Shown one piece after another: positions 52,801 to 61,822 of a stretch of DNA of 64,000 nucleotides. The position numbers and the translations under genes are program-made. Source of the stretch: Bacteroidales bacterium. GTDB lineage: Bacteria; Bacteroidota; Bacteroidia; Bacteroidales; VadinHA17. The number at the start of each line of letters is the position of its first letter. The first letter of the stretch is position 1. A model generated the notes under the pieces. The model saw only the letters and a list, made by a program, of their open reading frames with translations, ran no database searches and was not told where the DNA came from. The DNA lies in assembly GCA_021738535.1 (NCBI GenBank), contig JAIPBU010000002.1, positions 62,001 to 126,000 of the forward strand. Direction: 5' to 3'.

Positions 52801-55454
52801 ACTACAACATTGATTATCCTTCCCCTGACAATAATAATCTTCCGGGGTTTTTTCCCTGCGAGCCATTTACCTGATCTTTCATCATTAATAACAAGTGATT
52901 CTATCTCGTCATTTGGCATCTCCAGTGACAATTCCAGCTTAAAACGGAGTTTCCCGTTGAAAGAAACGGGGTACTCAAATGTGTCTTCTTTCAGGAATTC
53001 TTCATTTACCTTTGGCCACTGTTCATATGCCAGGCTTTTATCATTACCATATAACTGCCACAGCTCCTCTGCCAGGTGAGGGGCAAAGGGATTGAGTATT
53101 TTTGCAAAGGTCATAGCTGTTTCCTTAGTTACTTTTCCTTTCTTGATGGCAAGGTTAGTAAATATCATCAGCGAGGAGATAGCTGTATTGAAGCGCAGGT
53201 TTTCAATATCACCTCCTGTCTTCATGATAGTCTGGTGCAGTGCTTTAATTATATCCTTATCATCTTTTTCATCAGTAATGTTATCTAAGTTTCCAAATAA
53301 CCTGTTAACACGCGTCAGGAATCCGAAAACACCTTTTACCCCCTTTTCATCCCATGGTTTTGAAGCATCAAGCGGGCCCATGAACATTTCGTATAAACGC
53401 AGTGAGTCGGCGCCATAGCTCTCAATAATATCATCAGGGTTAACCACATTCTTAAGAGACTTGGACATTTTAGCCACTATCTGAGAAAGTTCTTCACCGC
53501 TTTCTTTGTGAAAAAATTTACCGTCTTTCTCCTCCACCATATCTCCGGGCACTTTAGCTCCTGTTTTTGTCTCGTAGGCGAAGGCGAGTATCATGCCCTG
53601 GTTAAAAAGTTTCAGATAAGGTTCATTATGAGTGACATGCCCGAGGTCATATAATACTTTATGCCAGAACCGGCTGTAAAGAAGGTGCAGTACAGCATGC
53701 TCTGCTCCTCCAATGTAGAGGTCTACAGGCATCCAGTATTTTTCTTTCTCTTTACTGAAGATGGATTGGTTGTTTTCAGGATCTATAAACCGGAGGTAAT
53801 ACCAGCATGACCCTGCCCACTGGGGCATGGTGTTTGTTTCACGCCGTCCTTTCCTCCCGTTATTATCTACCACATTGAGCCAGTTTCCGGCATTAGCGAG
53901 GGGGCTTTCGCCGTTTTCACCCGGTTCATACTTCTCCATATCGGGAAGCTCAAGAGGCAGTTCTGATTCGTCAAGTACACTTATGGTTCCATCTTCCCAG
54001 TGTATTACAGGGAAAGGTTCACCCCAGTATCTCTGGCGGCTGAATAACCAGTCACGCAGCTTGTAATTAACCATTGCCCTGCCACGCTTGTTGTCCTCTA
54101 GCCATTTAATGGTTTTTTCAATACCCTTGTCTTTTTTCAGATTATTTATATCTATACCTGTAACAGTGTCTGAAGAATTTATATATACCCCATCCTCAGT
54201 CCAACATTCTTCGCCCTTAACAATTCTCTCCTTAAGCTCTTCATCATTTGTATCGGGTTTCATAATACAATTTATGGGGAGACCGTATTTCTCAGCAAAT
54301 TCAAAGTCCCTTTCATCATGAGCCGGAACAGCCATTATTGCACCTGTTCCATAACCTGTAAGTACATAGTCAGCAGTCCACACAGGAATTTTTTTATTAT
54401 TAACCGGGTTTATGGCATAGGCACCCGTAAAAACCCCTGTCTTTTCTTTTGCAAGATCGGTACGGTCAAGGTCAGATTTTAATGCGGAGTCCTTGATGTA
54501 TTTTTCAACCTTATTTTTAAATTCAGGGGTAGTAAGCTGCCGGGTCAGTTCATGTTCCGGGGCAAGTACCATGTAGGTGGCTCCGAAAAGGGTGTCCGGG
54601 CGGGTTGTAAAAACAGTAATCTTCAGGTCAGTATTGTCGATCATAAAATCCACTTCCGCTCCTGTTGATTTGCCAATCCAGTTACGTTGCTGATCTTTTA
54701 TACCCTCAGGCCAGTCGAGGTTATCCAGGCCTTCAAGCAGGCGCTCTGCATAATGAGGGATGCGTAACATCCATTGCTTCAGGTTCATTTTAGTGACAGG
54801 GTGACCGCACTTTTCATGAGTGCCGTCTGTCAGTACTTCTTCATTGGCACAGACAATTTTACAACTTGAGCACCACCATACCTGTGCATTGTCATAATAT
54901 GCAAGTCGTTTATCATTAATATACTTTTCAACAGCATCTTTGCCTTCTTTCCTGATATAATCAGGTACCTGCAGCTCATCTATATGACGGCCTTTGCAAG
55001 CTTTTTCATCATACCATGTCTTATAAAGCTGTATAAAAATCCACTGTGTCCATTTAAAATATTCGGGGTCCGTGGTATTAATTTCCCTGTCCCAGTCATA
55101 ACTGAGTCCAATTTCCTTTATCTGTCTTCTGAAAGTATCACAGTTTTTCCTTGTTGTAACAGAAGGATGCGTGCCGGTCTGCATGGCATATTGTTCAGCC
55201 GGCAGTCCAAAAGCATCCCAGCCCATAGGGTGCAGTACATTAAACCCTTTCATTCTTTTGTACCTGGCAACAATATCTGTTGCTGTGTAGCCCTCAGGAT
55301 GACCAACATGAAGGCCGGATCCCGATGGGTAGGGAAACATATCAAGTATATAATATTTTTTGGGATTACTGGTGTCATCATAGCATTTGAAAGTCTTATT
55401 ATCTTCCCAATACTTTTGCCATTTCTTTTCTATTTCCCTGAATTTATACTCCAT
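52797..55454 (-). CDS. leuS: leucyl-tRNA synthetase
   Basis: 885 residues. Class I synthetase: HIGH-type motif as [11 protein letters not shown] at about 46-56, editing domain ([30 protein letters not shown]), KMSKS in [16 protein letters not shown], then the anticodon-binding and C-terminal domain. Zn-binding Cys pairs ([16 protein letters not shown]). Complete. It starts 120 bp from tRNA-Arg on the opposite strand and is followed in the same direction by the M23 gene through an ATGA overlap. Confidence 0.98.
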   Translation of the reverse strand: MEYKFREIEKKWQKYWEDNKTFKCYDDTSNPKKYYILDMFPYPSGSGLHVGHPEGYTATDIVARYKRMKGFNVLHPMGWDAFGLPAEQYAMQTGTHPSVTTRKNCDTFRRQIKEIGLSYDWDREINTTDPEYFKWTQWIFIQLYKTWYDEKACKGRHIDELQVPDYIRKEGKDAVEKYINDKRLAYYDNAQVWWCSSCKIVCANEEVLTDGTHEKCGHPVTKMNLKQWMLRIPHYAERLLEGLDNLDWPEGIKDQQRNWIGKSTGAEVDFMIDNTDLKITVFTTRPDTLFGATYMVLAPEHELTRQLTTPEFKNKVEKYIKDSALKSDLDRTDLAKEKTGVFTGAYAINPVNNKKIPVWTADYVLTGYGTGAIMAVPAHDERDFEFAEKYGLPINCIMKPDTNDEELKERIVKGEECWTEDGVYINSSDTVTGIDINNLKKDKGIEKTIKWLEDNKRGRAMVNYKLRDWLFSRQRYWGEPFPVIHWEDGTISVLDESELPLELPDMEKYEPGENGESPLANAGNWLNVVDNNGRKGRRETNTMPQWAGSCWYYLRFIDPENNQSIFSKEKEKYWMPVDLYIGGAEHAVLHLLYSRFWHKVLYDLGHVTHNEPYLKLFNQGMILAFAYETKTGAKVPGDMVEEKDGKFFHKESGEELSQIVAKMSKSLKNVVNPDDIIESYGADSLRLYEMFMGPLDASKPWDEKGVKGVFGFLTRVNRLFGNLDNITDEKDDKDIIKALHQTIMKTGGDIENLRFNTAISSLMIFTNLAIKKGKVTKETAMTFAKILNPFAPHLAEELWQLYGNDKSLAYEQWPKVNEEFLKEDTFEYPVSFNGKLRFKLELSLEMPNDEIESLVINDERSGKWLAGKKPRKIIIVRGRIINVVV

Positions 55455-55533
55455 TGCGGCGCTTGAATTACTGTTTATAATATGGTTTGCGAAATTATGA
55501 AAAACTTATTAAAAATCATTATGTGATTAGCGC

Positions 55534-55564
55534 TTTGAAATATCAGTCGCAGGAGTTAATTTTG
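55534..55564 (+). promoter_or_regulatory. promoter of tRNA-Arg (TTTG-N19-TAATTTTG)
   Basis: TTTG at 55534-55537 and TAATTTTG at 55557-55564 with exactly 19 bp between: a full match to the Bacteroidota promoter. It ends 10 bp before the tRNA gene. Confidence 0.7.
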
Positions 55565-55574
55565 CAAGGCTTAT

Positions 55575-55648
55575 GGTTCCGTAGTTCAAATGGATAGAAT
55601 GACAGATTCCGGTTCTGTTGGTTGGGGGTTCGAATCCCCCCGGAATCA
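55575..55648 (+). tRNA. tRNA-Arg (anticodon CCG)
   Basis: 74 nt. Acceptor stem GGTTCCG/CGGAATC, anticodon stem ACAGA/TCTGT with loop TTCCGGT giving anticodon CCG, T arm GGGGG-TTCGAAT-CCCCC. CCA not encoded. Reads CGG codons. The radical SAM gene begins 19 bp downstream and may be co-transcribed. Confidence 0.93.
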
Positions 55649-55667
55649 CATACGAAAGGCTATAGCT

Positions 55668-56618
55668 ATGTATAAGTTTTTGTTTGGTCCCGTGCCTTCG
55701 AGAAGACTGGGGATGTCGCTGGGAGTGGACCTTGTTCCCAGGAAAGTATGTACTCTTGATTGTGTTTACTGTGAGGTTGGAAAAACCACCAGGCTGACCA
55801 CTGAAAGAATGGAATATGTCCCTTTTGACAGGGTTAAGAGTGAGCTTACAGATTTTTTTAATAACAATCCTGATCCGGATTATATTACTTTTTCAGGTTC
55901 GGGAGAACCAACACTAAACAGCCGGCTTGGCGATGTGCTGGATTTCATACATTCAATAAAGCCCGGTATACCCGTTGCAGTTTTAACTAACGGCACACTC
56001 TTATACCGCGCTGATGTAAGGAAGGAACTAATGGGTGCAGATATAGTACTTCCTTCCCTTGATGCAGCATCTGTTTCAGGCTTTAAGAAGATAAATCGTC
56101 CCGCAGACGGACTGGATATAGACACCTGTATACAGGGACTGGTTGATTTCAGGAAGGAGTATAAAGGGAAAATATATCTTGAGATATTTGTTTTACCCGG
56201 TTATAATCTTGAAGAGAAAGAGCTTACCTCCTTAAAGACGGCAATAAAGAGAATAAATCCGGATTCTGTTCAGCTCAACACTCTTGACCGCCCGGGGACC
56301 ATTACTGATCTACGTTCTGCCAGCACAGAAGAATTAAATAATATCATTGAAGAATGGGCTTTGCCGGGAGTAGAAGTGATAGCTTCAGCACCTAAGCGCA
56401 AGCAGGTTCAATCTTACAGGAAGGATGCGGAGCAGGCAATAATGGGGATGATTTCAAGACGCCCTTGTACACTGGATGATATGGCGGAAACACTTGGAAT
56501 GCATGTCAGTGAAATAAACAAGTACCTTGATGTTTTGCAGTCAGATAATCGTATTGAAACTGTCAGGCAGGACAGGGGTATTTTCTATAAGCCGGCACCT
56601 AATCCTGGATCAGCCTGA
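55668..56618 (+). CDS. radical SAM protein (COG0731-like)
   Basis: 316 residues from ATG 55668; a longer frame to 55590 runs through the tRNA. Radical SAM core with CTLDCVYC (CxxxCxxC) at about residues 29-36, GSGEPTLNS, and a C-terminal winged-helix-like part (RPCTLDDMAETLGMHVSEIN). Resembles wybutosine-type/COG0731 proteins; substrate unknown. Sits right after tRNA-Arg, which might hint at RNA modification but is weak evidence. 3' end overlaps the convergent gene by 20 bp. Confidence 0.88.
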   Translation: MYKFLFGPVPSRRLGMSLGVDLVPRKVCTLDCVYCEVGKTTRLTTERMEYVPFDRVKSELTDFFNNNPDPDYITFSGSGEPTLNSRLGDVLDFIHSIKPGIPVAVLTNGTLLYRADVRKELMGADIVLPSLDAASVSGFKKINRPADGLDIDTCIQGLVDFRKEYKGKIYLEIFVLPGYNLEEKELTSLKTAIKRINPDSVQLNTLDRPGTITDLRSASTEELNNIIEEWALPGVEVIASAPKRKQVQSYRKDAEQAIMGMISRRPCTLDDMAETLGMHVSEINKYLDVLQSDNRIETVRQDRGIFYKPAPNPGSA

Positions 56619-57165
56619 TACAATTTATTATACTCCCGGCAGAACCAGTCCCGGCAAGGGGGGAAAGTGAGAGCATCTTTCTTACTGTATTCAGGTCTGA
56701 AAGGACAATATCACCCTTGTCGAAAAGGATAACGTAGAGAATTGCGGTTTTAAGTGAGTTCCCCCTGCTCCTGGTAGTGTGATGAATGTTTCTGCCCGGG
56801 AAAATGTGCAGGTATCTTTTATTACCGCTTAAATATTTTATTACCCATCCTGATTCATCGCTGAGTGTAATTTTCCTGTACCCTGAACGAGTCTCTTCCA
56901 TCCATTGAGCAAAGCGTTTGCGGGTTGATATTTTCTCTTTTAGTATTATTTTGTCCAGGTTACTAACAATGTCCGGTATACTCATTTCACCTGTATAAAT
57001 ATCAGCAACGGAATTGCCAATATGTTTAAGAAGGGGGATAATCTCTCTTTTGAGACTGTTCTCGCTGATACTTCCGGTTGCACTGGTAAAATTACGGATA
57101 TAGCCCAGGTGATGCTTCAGGGGGTTAAAGTTTATCGGATGAGGTATATCTGTCCCGAAACTCAT
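56599..57165 (-). CDS. conserved-looking protein of unknown function
   Basis: 188 residues, no family that I recognise. The N-terminus begins MSFGTDIPHPINFNPLKHHL without signal peptide. Helical first half (SENSLKREIIPLLKHIGNSVAD), mixed C-terminal half (YLSGNKRYLHIFPGRNIHHT; GNSLKTAILYVILF). The frame is open and its codon use resembles its neighbours. It ends within the radical SAM gene (20-bp tail overlap). Upstream lies the exbD terminator, so it has its own promoter or reads through. Confidence 0.6.
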   Translation of the reverse strand: MSFGTDIPHPINFNPLKHHLGYIRNFTSATGSISENSLKREIIPLLKHIGNSVADIYTGEMSIPDIVSNLDKIILKEKISTRKRFAQWMEETRSGYRKITLSDESGWVIKYLSGNKRYLHIFPGRNIHHTTRSRGNSLKTAILYVILFDKGDIVLSDLNTVRKMLSLSPLAGTGSAGSIINCIRLIQD

Positions 57166-57175
57166 AATATTACAG

Positions 57176-57209
57176 ACAAAAAAGCCCCGGCTGATATGGC
57201 CAGGGCTTT
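57176..57209 (-). terminator. terminator of the exbB-exbD operon
   Basis: AAAGCCCCGGC pairs with GGCCAGGGCTTT (one mismatch) around a short loop; on the minus strand the stem runs into TTTTTTGT. 19 bp past the last ExbD stop. Confidence 0.85.
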
Positions 57210-57227
57210 GTTTATAAAGTTGATATA

Positions 57228-57713
57228 TCAGTCTAAGCTGGTAATTTCATCAACTGGTATATTTGCGTACATGATTTTCAGGGCATTGGCCCTCCTGAGA
57301 GCCATCTTCACGTCAGAGACAATCTGCATCTTTGTGTTTTTGTCAATTTTCAGTGATACAAGCATTTTTGCCTGGTCAGCTTCATCAAGTGATTCTCTTT
57401 CCTGGGCAATGAAATCCTGAATGTCATCTACTTCCTTAAATGCATCATTTAGCTGGATTTTGGGTTCTGAACCAAAAGTAGCCTGGAGGTTTGGCAGGGG
57501 TTCACCAATATAGATGAAGCTTGCCAGGTTTTTCTTCTCCAGTTTTTTTCCTTCAGTAGCATCAGGTACTGTGACCTGTATTTTGAGTTCCACTTCTCTC
57601 ATAACTGTAACTGTCATAAAGAAGAATAAAAGCATAAATACAATATCAGGCAGTGATGCTGTGTTAATTTTCTGAGCACCCTTTTTACCTGTGCTTCTTT
57701 GAAATTTACTCAT
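57228..57713 (-). CDS. exbD: biopolymer transport protein ExbD (second copy)
   Basis: 161 residues. One TM helix (IVFMLLFFFMTVTVM) with the ExbD Asp just before it in ASLPDIVFMLL, then a periplasmic domain (LKIQVTVPDATEGKKLEKKN). Works with ExbB to power TonB. 1 bp behind the first ExbD. Two ExbD genes in tandem are typical for this phylum. Confidence 0.93.
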   Translation of the reverse strand: MSKFQRSTGKKGAQKINTASLPDIVFMLLFFFMTVTVMREVELKIQVTVPDATEGKKLEKKNLASFIYIGEPLPNLQATFGSEPKIQLNDAFKEVDDIQDFIAQERESLDEADQAKMLVSLKIDKNTKMQIVSDVKMALRRANALKIMYANIPVDEITSLD

Positions 57714-57714
57714 A

Positions 57715-58299
57715 TTACTCTCCTCCGATCTTTTTAGGTTCTGCTTCTGAGATAGGCGCGTTGTAATATTCGTTTACCGCGGCTGTTTGTTCTTCATTGA
57801 GTTCTTCATATGGTTTACCCCAGGTTTGTATGGCAAGATTATTTCTTACCTCATCTCTTGCCGCAATTAATTCATTCTGCACGGCAAGGTATACTCCGTA
57901 GGTAGTTCCATAGTCATTCTGCAATGATATTACAGCCTGTTTGGCTACACGAACCATTCCGAAAAAAGGAATATTCTTCTCTATCTTCTCAGGCATGTCT
58001 TCGGCATCATTGGGATTAATTATAAATTCTTTTGTAACATCCCTCAGTTCGCTGATATCGATAATCTCACCTTCGACGAGAAGCATATTGTCCTTATTCA
58101 CTTTTACAACGAGAATATTTCTTTGGTGTATTTGCTGGTCATCATCCTGTTCCATAGTAGGATCAGGTATTGGGGGCAGCTGACGCAACAGCCCGGTATC
58201 TGTATCCATGGTTGTTGTAACCAGGAAAAAGATAAGCAGGAGGAATGCGATATCTGCCATAGAACCAGCATTTATTTCCTGTACTTCCCTTCTAGCCAT
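57715..58299 (-). CDS. exbD: biopolymer transport protein ExbD (first copy)
   Basis: 194 residues. N-terminal SMADIAFLLLIFFLVTTTM with the proton-conducting Asp before the TM helix, then a periplasmic domain (NILVVKVNKDNMLLVEGEII) and a longer C-terminal extension (WGKPYEELNEEQTAAVNEYY) than in the other copy. Partner of ExbB in the TonB energizing complex. 48 bp behind the 152-residue protein. Confidence 0.93.
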   Translation of the reverse strand: MARREVQEINAGSMADIAFLLLIFFLVTTTMDTDTGLLRQLPPIPDPTMEQDDDQQIHQRNILVVKVNKDNMLLVEGEIIDISELRDVTKEFIINPNDAEDMPEKIEKNIPFFGMVRVAKQAVISLQNDYGTTYGVYLAVQNELIAARDEVRNNLAIQTWGKPYEELNEEQTAAVNEYYNAPISEAEPKKIGGE

Positions 58300-58347
58300 A
58301 ATTAATAATTTTTTATTTCCCCGTCAGGGGATTTAGTTAATCAATAC

Positions 58348-58806
58348 TTACTTAAAGATTCTTGAGATCGATGACCACAATATTGATAATATGGCAAGAC
58401 CTACGAGAAAATAAGCAGTATATAATCCTGTTCCCACATACTTCAGGGTTGTGGGCTCATTACCCTTACCTGTGAAGTGAGGTAAATTAAGTACAGTGTC
58501 ATCGGCCATTAAAAAGGCAAGGACAACAACTGCGGCTACTACAACAAGGGATGCAATGCCTTTCTTTATGCCTTTAGGATTAATTATAATATTAATGATT
58601 GAAAATATTACCTGGACTCCTGCAGCAGCAAAGAAAAGAACGTATGCATAAGTTAAGAACGGTTGTGTTACAACCGGTTCCTCCAGCCGTGTTCCTGCTG
58701 TACCCTCTTTGACGCTGCCGAAATAAAATATAACGGCAAAGACAACTGTTACAGCCATAAGCAGCCAGAGAATAATCTGTATTATTCTGCTAGTTATGTT
58801 TGACAT
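58348..58806 (-). CDS. small membrane protein in the exb operon
   Basis: 152 residues with four hydrophobic helices (IILWLLMAVTVVFAVIFYF; FLTYAYVLFFAAAGVQVIFSI; ASLVVVAAVVVLAFLMA; GTGLYTAYFLVGLAILSILWS). No named family that I recognise. It lies between exbB (5 bp) and the exbD pair, an arrangement common in Bacteroidota, so it is probably an accessory part of the TonB motor. Confidence 0.75.
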   Translation of the reverse strand: MSNITSRIIQIILWLLMAVTVVFAVIFYFGSVKEGTAGTRLEEPVVTQPFLTYAYVLFFAAAGVQVIFSIINIIINPKGIKKGIASLVVVAAVVVLAFLMADDTVLNLPHFTGKGNEPTTLKYVGTGLYTAYFLVGLAILSILWSSISRIFK

Positions 58807-58811
58807 AGTTA

Positions 58812-59627
58812 TTACTTTTTAAGGTTGTGCTTGACAAGAATGTCAACAAGTGATATTGAAGCGTCTTCCATCTGGTTAGTCAGACTATCTATCTTTGAAA
58901 GGATAGTATTATAGAAGATCTGCAGGATAACTGCAACAATAAGACCTGACACAGTTGTAATAAGTGCAATCTTAATACCACCGGCAACAAGTCCTGCTGA
59001 TACATTACCTGCCTGTTCAATATTATCAAATGCTTCAATCATACCAATCACAGTACCCATGAAACCAAGCATAGGAGCAATTGCAATGAAAAGAGATATC
59101 CAGGAAAGGTTCTTTTCAAGCAGTCCCATCTGTACACCACCATAGGATATGATTGATTTTTCGGCCATTTCCACTCCTTCGTCTGCCCTGTCAAGACCCT
59201 GGTAGAATATGCTTGCAACGGGTCCGCGTGTATTACGGCATACGTCTTTAGCAGCTTCAACACCGCCTGATTCAAGAGCTTCTTCGATTTTCTTGAGCAG
59301 CTTGTCTGTATTTGTTGTAGCAAGGTTAAGATAAATGATCCTTTCAATTGCTATTGCCAGGCCAAGTATCAGTGTAAGCAGAACAGCTCCCATAAACTGG
59401 GCTCCACCCTCTACAAATTTAGTTTTAATCTGCTTGTGGAGTTCTGTTCCTCCAGCATCTTCAGCCACAGCTTCAGTTTCCATTTCTCCTTCTGCAGCTT
59501 CAGGAGTTTCTTCTGCAACTTGCTCAACAGCAGTTGTGTCCTGAGGCTCATCCTGAGCAAAAGTATTAACTGATGCTCCTAGTAAAAGCATCCCAAACAC
59601 AGCTACAAATGCAAATAGTTTTTTCAT
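58812..59627 (-). CDS. exbB: MotA/TolQ/ExbB proton channel family protein
   Basis: 271 residues. Signal-like N-terminus (LFAFVAVFGMLLLGASVNTFAQ), an acidic Glu/Ala-rich stretch, then three TM helices with the family core SWISLFIAIAPMLGFMGTV and GLVAGGIKIALITTVSGLIV. Forms the pentameric channel that drives TonB. First gene of the operon; a TAAATTTG -7-like box lies at 59678-59671. Confidence 0.94.
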   Translation of the reverse strand: MKKLFAFVAVFGMLLLGASVNTFAQDEPQDTTAVEQVAEETPEAAEGEMETEAVAEDAGGTELHKQIKTKFVEGGAQFMGAVLLTLILGLAIAIERIIYLNLATTNTDKLLKKIEEALESGGVEAAKDVCRNTRGPVASIFYQGLDRADEGVEMAEKSIISYGGVQMGLLEKNLSWISLFIAIAPMLGFMGTVIGMIEAFDNIEQAGNVSAGLVAGGIKIALITTVSGLIVAVILQIFYNTILSKIDSLTNQMEDASISLVDILVKHNLKK

Positions 59628-59670
59628 GGTTTGTTTGTAATTTTAGTTATTAAAGTATAATAATATTCAG

Positions 59671-59678
59671 CAAATTTA
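59671..59678 (-). promoter_or_regulatory. candidate -7 box of the exb operon
   Basis: TAAATTTG on the minus strand fits TAnnTTTG, 43 bp before the exbB ATG. No clear -33. Confidence 0.35.
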
Positions 59679-59751
59679 TAAAATTCTTTCTTTTATTAAG
59701 CTTATGCGCTTGTTTAATATATTCAATATGTTATATAATAGTGATTTATTG

Positions 59752-59839
59752 CGGAGAGAGAGGGATTCGAACCCTCGGTACCCTTTAGGGGTACTCACGC
59801 TTTCCAGGCGTGCCAGTTCAGCCACTCCTGCACCTCTCC
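59752..59839 (-). tRNA. tRNA-Ser (anticodon GGA)
   Basis: 88 nt with a long variable arm (GTACCCCTAAAGGGTAC stem). Acceptor GGAGAGG/TCTCTCC (last pair G-T), anticodon loop CTGGAAA between ACGC and GCGT gives GGA (codons UCC/UCU), T arm GAGGG-TTCGAAT-CCCTC, discriminator G. CCA not encoded. Confidence 0.94.
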
Positions 59840-59923
59840 TTGTATTACCCCATCATTGGATATTTCAGCTTTTCAAAGAATTTTCGGCGGCACAAAATAC
59901 GAAAAATTATTAAAAAAAACATC

Positions 59924-60955
59924 TTACACACTTATTTCTCCCCTGATACTCCTATTTAGAAGTATTTTAATTGTATTTAAATCATTGTAATTACCCAGCA
60001 GGTACATCAGTTTTGTGACCGCTGCTTCTGTAGTAATATCAAAACCACTCAGCACACCTGCCTTTAATAAAGACCGGCTTGTCTCATAAACCCCCATGTC
60101 AACCCTGCCGGAATGGCACTGGGTAATATTTAATACTATCCCGCCCCTGCCAATAAAGCTTCTTATCTCGTTGAGGTACCAGTCATTAGTTGGTCCGTTA
60201 CCTGAGCCAAAGGATTCAAGAATAACAGCTTTCAGACCTTCTATACTGAAGAAGGCTTTCACAGTTGCCCTGTTAATGCCCGGGAAGAGCTTAAGTATGG
60301 CTACGCTGTCTTCTGTTTTATTGGCTACAGAAAACTTTGCCCTTACGGTTGGAGAAAGAATCAGCTTATTGTTGTATTTAATGCTAATCCCTGCTTCTGC
60401 CAGGGGTGGGTAGTTAGGCGAATCAAAAGCATTAAAATGCTCAGAGCTGAATTTTGTAGTACGATTAGCTCTTCGCAGGTAATTTTCAAAAAAGATGCAT
60501 ACTTCCGGTACTGCGGCTTTATTGTTAACCCTGGTAGCAGCTATCTCTATGGCGCTTATAAGGTTTTCTTTTCCGTCGGTTCTGAGCATCCCGATAGGAA
60601 GTTGTGAGCCAGTGAAAATAACGGGTTTGGCTGTGTTTTCCAGCATATAGCTGAGAGCAGAAGCTGAAAAGGCCATAGTGTCTGTGCCGTGCAGAATTAC
60701 AAAACCGTCATATTTATCATAGCTTTCTTCAATTATTCCGGCCATTTTGACCCATGATGAAGGGTTTACATCGGATGAATCCAGAAGGGGCTCAAATGTT
60801 ATCGCATCAATATTATATGAAAACCTTTCCAGTTCCGGTACCTGTTGCTTGATCTGGGTGAAATCAAAAGGTACCAGCACTCCGGATGAGGGATCATGTA
60901 CCATACCAATGGTGCCACCTGTGTAAATGATCAATATTGATGGTGAGTTATTCAC
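59924..60955 (-). CDS. ansA: type I L-asparaginase
   Basis: 343 residues. Cytoplasmic-type asparaginase: first catalytic Thr in IYTGGTIGMVHD, second in LHGTDTMAFSASAL. No signal peptide, so type I. Hydrolyses asparagine to aspartate and ammonia. It starts 4 bp behind tatD in the same direction, probably one transcript. Confidence 0.95.
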   Translation of the reverse strand: MNNSPSILIIYTGGTIGMVHDPSSGVLVPFDFTQIKQQVPELERFSYNIDAITFEPLLDSSDVNPSSWVKMAGIIEESYDKYDGFVILHGTDTMAFSASALSYMLENTAKPVIFTGSQLPIGMLRTDGKENLISAIEIAATRVNNKAAVPEVCIFFENYLRRANRTTKFSSEHFNAFDSPNYPPLAEAGISIKYNNKLILSPTVRAKFSVANKTEDSVAILKLFPGINRATVKAFFSIEGLKAVILESFGSGNGPTNDWYLNEIRSFIGRGGIVLNITQCHSGRVDMGVYETSRSLLKAGVLSGFDITTEAAVTKLMYLLGNYNDLNTIKILLNRSIRGEISV

Positions 60956-60959
60956 TGTT

Positions 60960-61730
60960 TTATTCCAGGTTGAATAAGTTTATACAATTATAAGTGGTTA
61001 TTTCGGCTACCTCCTTTACTGTAAGTCCTTTAATATTTGCCAGTTTATCTGCAATATGCCTCAGATATGAGCTTTCATTGCGCTTACCTCTTTTAGGTAC
61101 GGGGGCAAGGTAGGGTGAGTCTGTTTCCAGTAAAATCTTTTCAATATCAATATCCTTTATGACACTGTCCAGCCCGGAATTTTTAAAGGTCATGATTCCA
61201 CCCGTTCCAATATAGAAACCTCTTTCAACAATTTTTTTCGCCTGCTCTGCAGTTCCGGTAAAAGAATGAAAAACTCCTTTCAGTCCTTCCGGGTTTTCAT
61301 CATCAATGATTTCGATAATAGCGTCTATGCTTTCCCTTGAGTGGATAACCACCGGAAGGTCTTCACGGACGGCAATGTTTATCTGTTCCCTGAAGGCTTT
61401 TTCCTGTTCCCTGAAAAATGTCTTATCCCAGTAGAGATCTATCCCGATCTCACCAATGGCTATAAAATTGTTTTGAGAAAGACTGTCTTTTACTGCCTGC
61501 AGCTGGTCTTCAAATTCACTGTTTACGGATGTTGGATGCAAGCCTGTCATCGGGTAGCATATGCCGGGATATTTGCCTGATAACTTAATAATATCATCTA
61601 TTGTACCCGCATCAATATTTGGTAAAAGCATCCTGCTTACATTGTTGTCCATAGCCCTGCTGATTACTTCATCCCTGTCGTTATCAAACTGGGGGAGATA
61701 GAGATGCGTGTGGCTGTCAATAAATTCCAT
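60960..61730 (-). CDS. TatD family metal-dependent hydrolase
   Basis: 256 residues from ATG 61730 (MEFIDSHTHL); the longer frame to 61784 runs into the terminator hairpin of gdhA and is rejected. TIM-barrel with metal ligands DSHTHLY, GEIGIDLYWD, VIHSRES, FHSFTGT and ETDSPYLAP. Members are 3'-5' DNA/RNA exonucleases or deacylases. Probably in operon with ansA. Confidence 0.94.
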   Translation of the reverse strand: MEFIDSHTHLYLPQFDNDRDEVISRAMDNNVSRMLLPNIDAGTIDDIIKLSGKYPGICYPMTGLHPTSVNSEFEDQLQAVKDSLSQNNFIAIGEIGIDLYWDKTFFREQEKAFREQINIAVREDLPVVIHSRESIDAIIEIIDDENPEGLKGVFHSFTGTAEQAKKIVERGFYIGTGGIMTFKNSGLDSVIKDIDIEKILLETDSPYLAPVPKRGKRNESSYLRHIADKLANIKGLTVKEVAEITTYNCINLFNLE

Positions 61731-61765
61731 CTGTAATGAATAATTTGGGTTTGCAAACATATGAA

Positions 61766-61800
61766 ACAAAAAAAAAAGGGGCAAACAAATGCCCCTTTTT
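61766..61800 (-). terminator. terminator of gdhA
   Basis: AAAAAGGGGC/GCCCCTTTTT stem around an 8-nt loop; on the minus strand it runs into ten T. The mirrored T run means it may work in both directions. 22 bp after the gdhA stop. Confidence 0.92.
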
Positions 61801-61822
61801 GATGATTATTTAATGTTGTGGT

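Noticed and set aside
55590-55667. Longer start of the radical SAM protein
   Set aside because: It would be translated through the tRNA-Arg gene.
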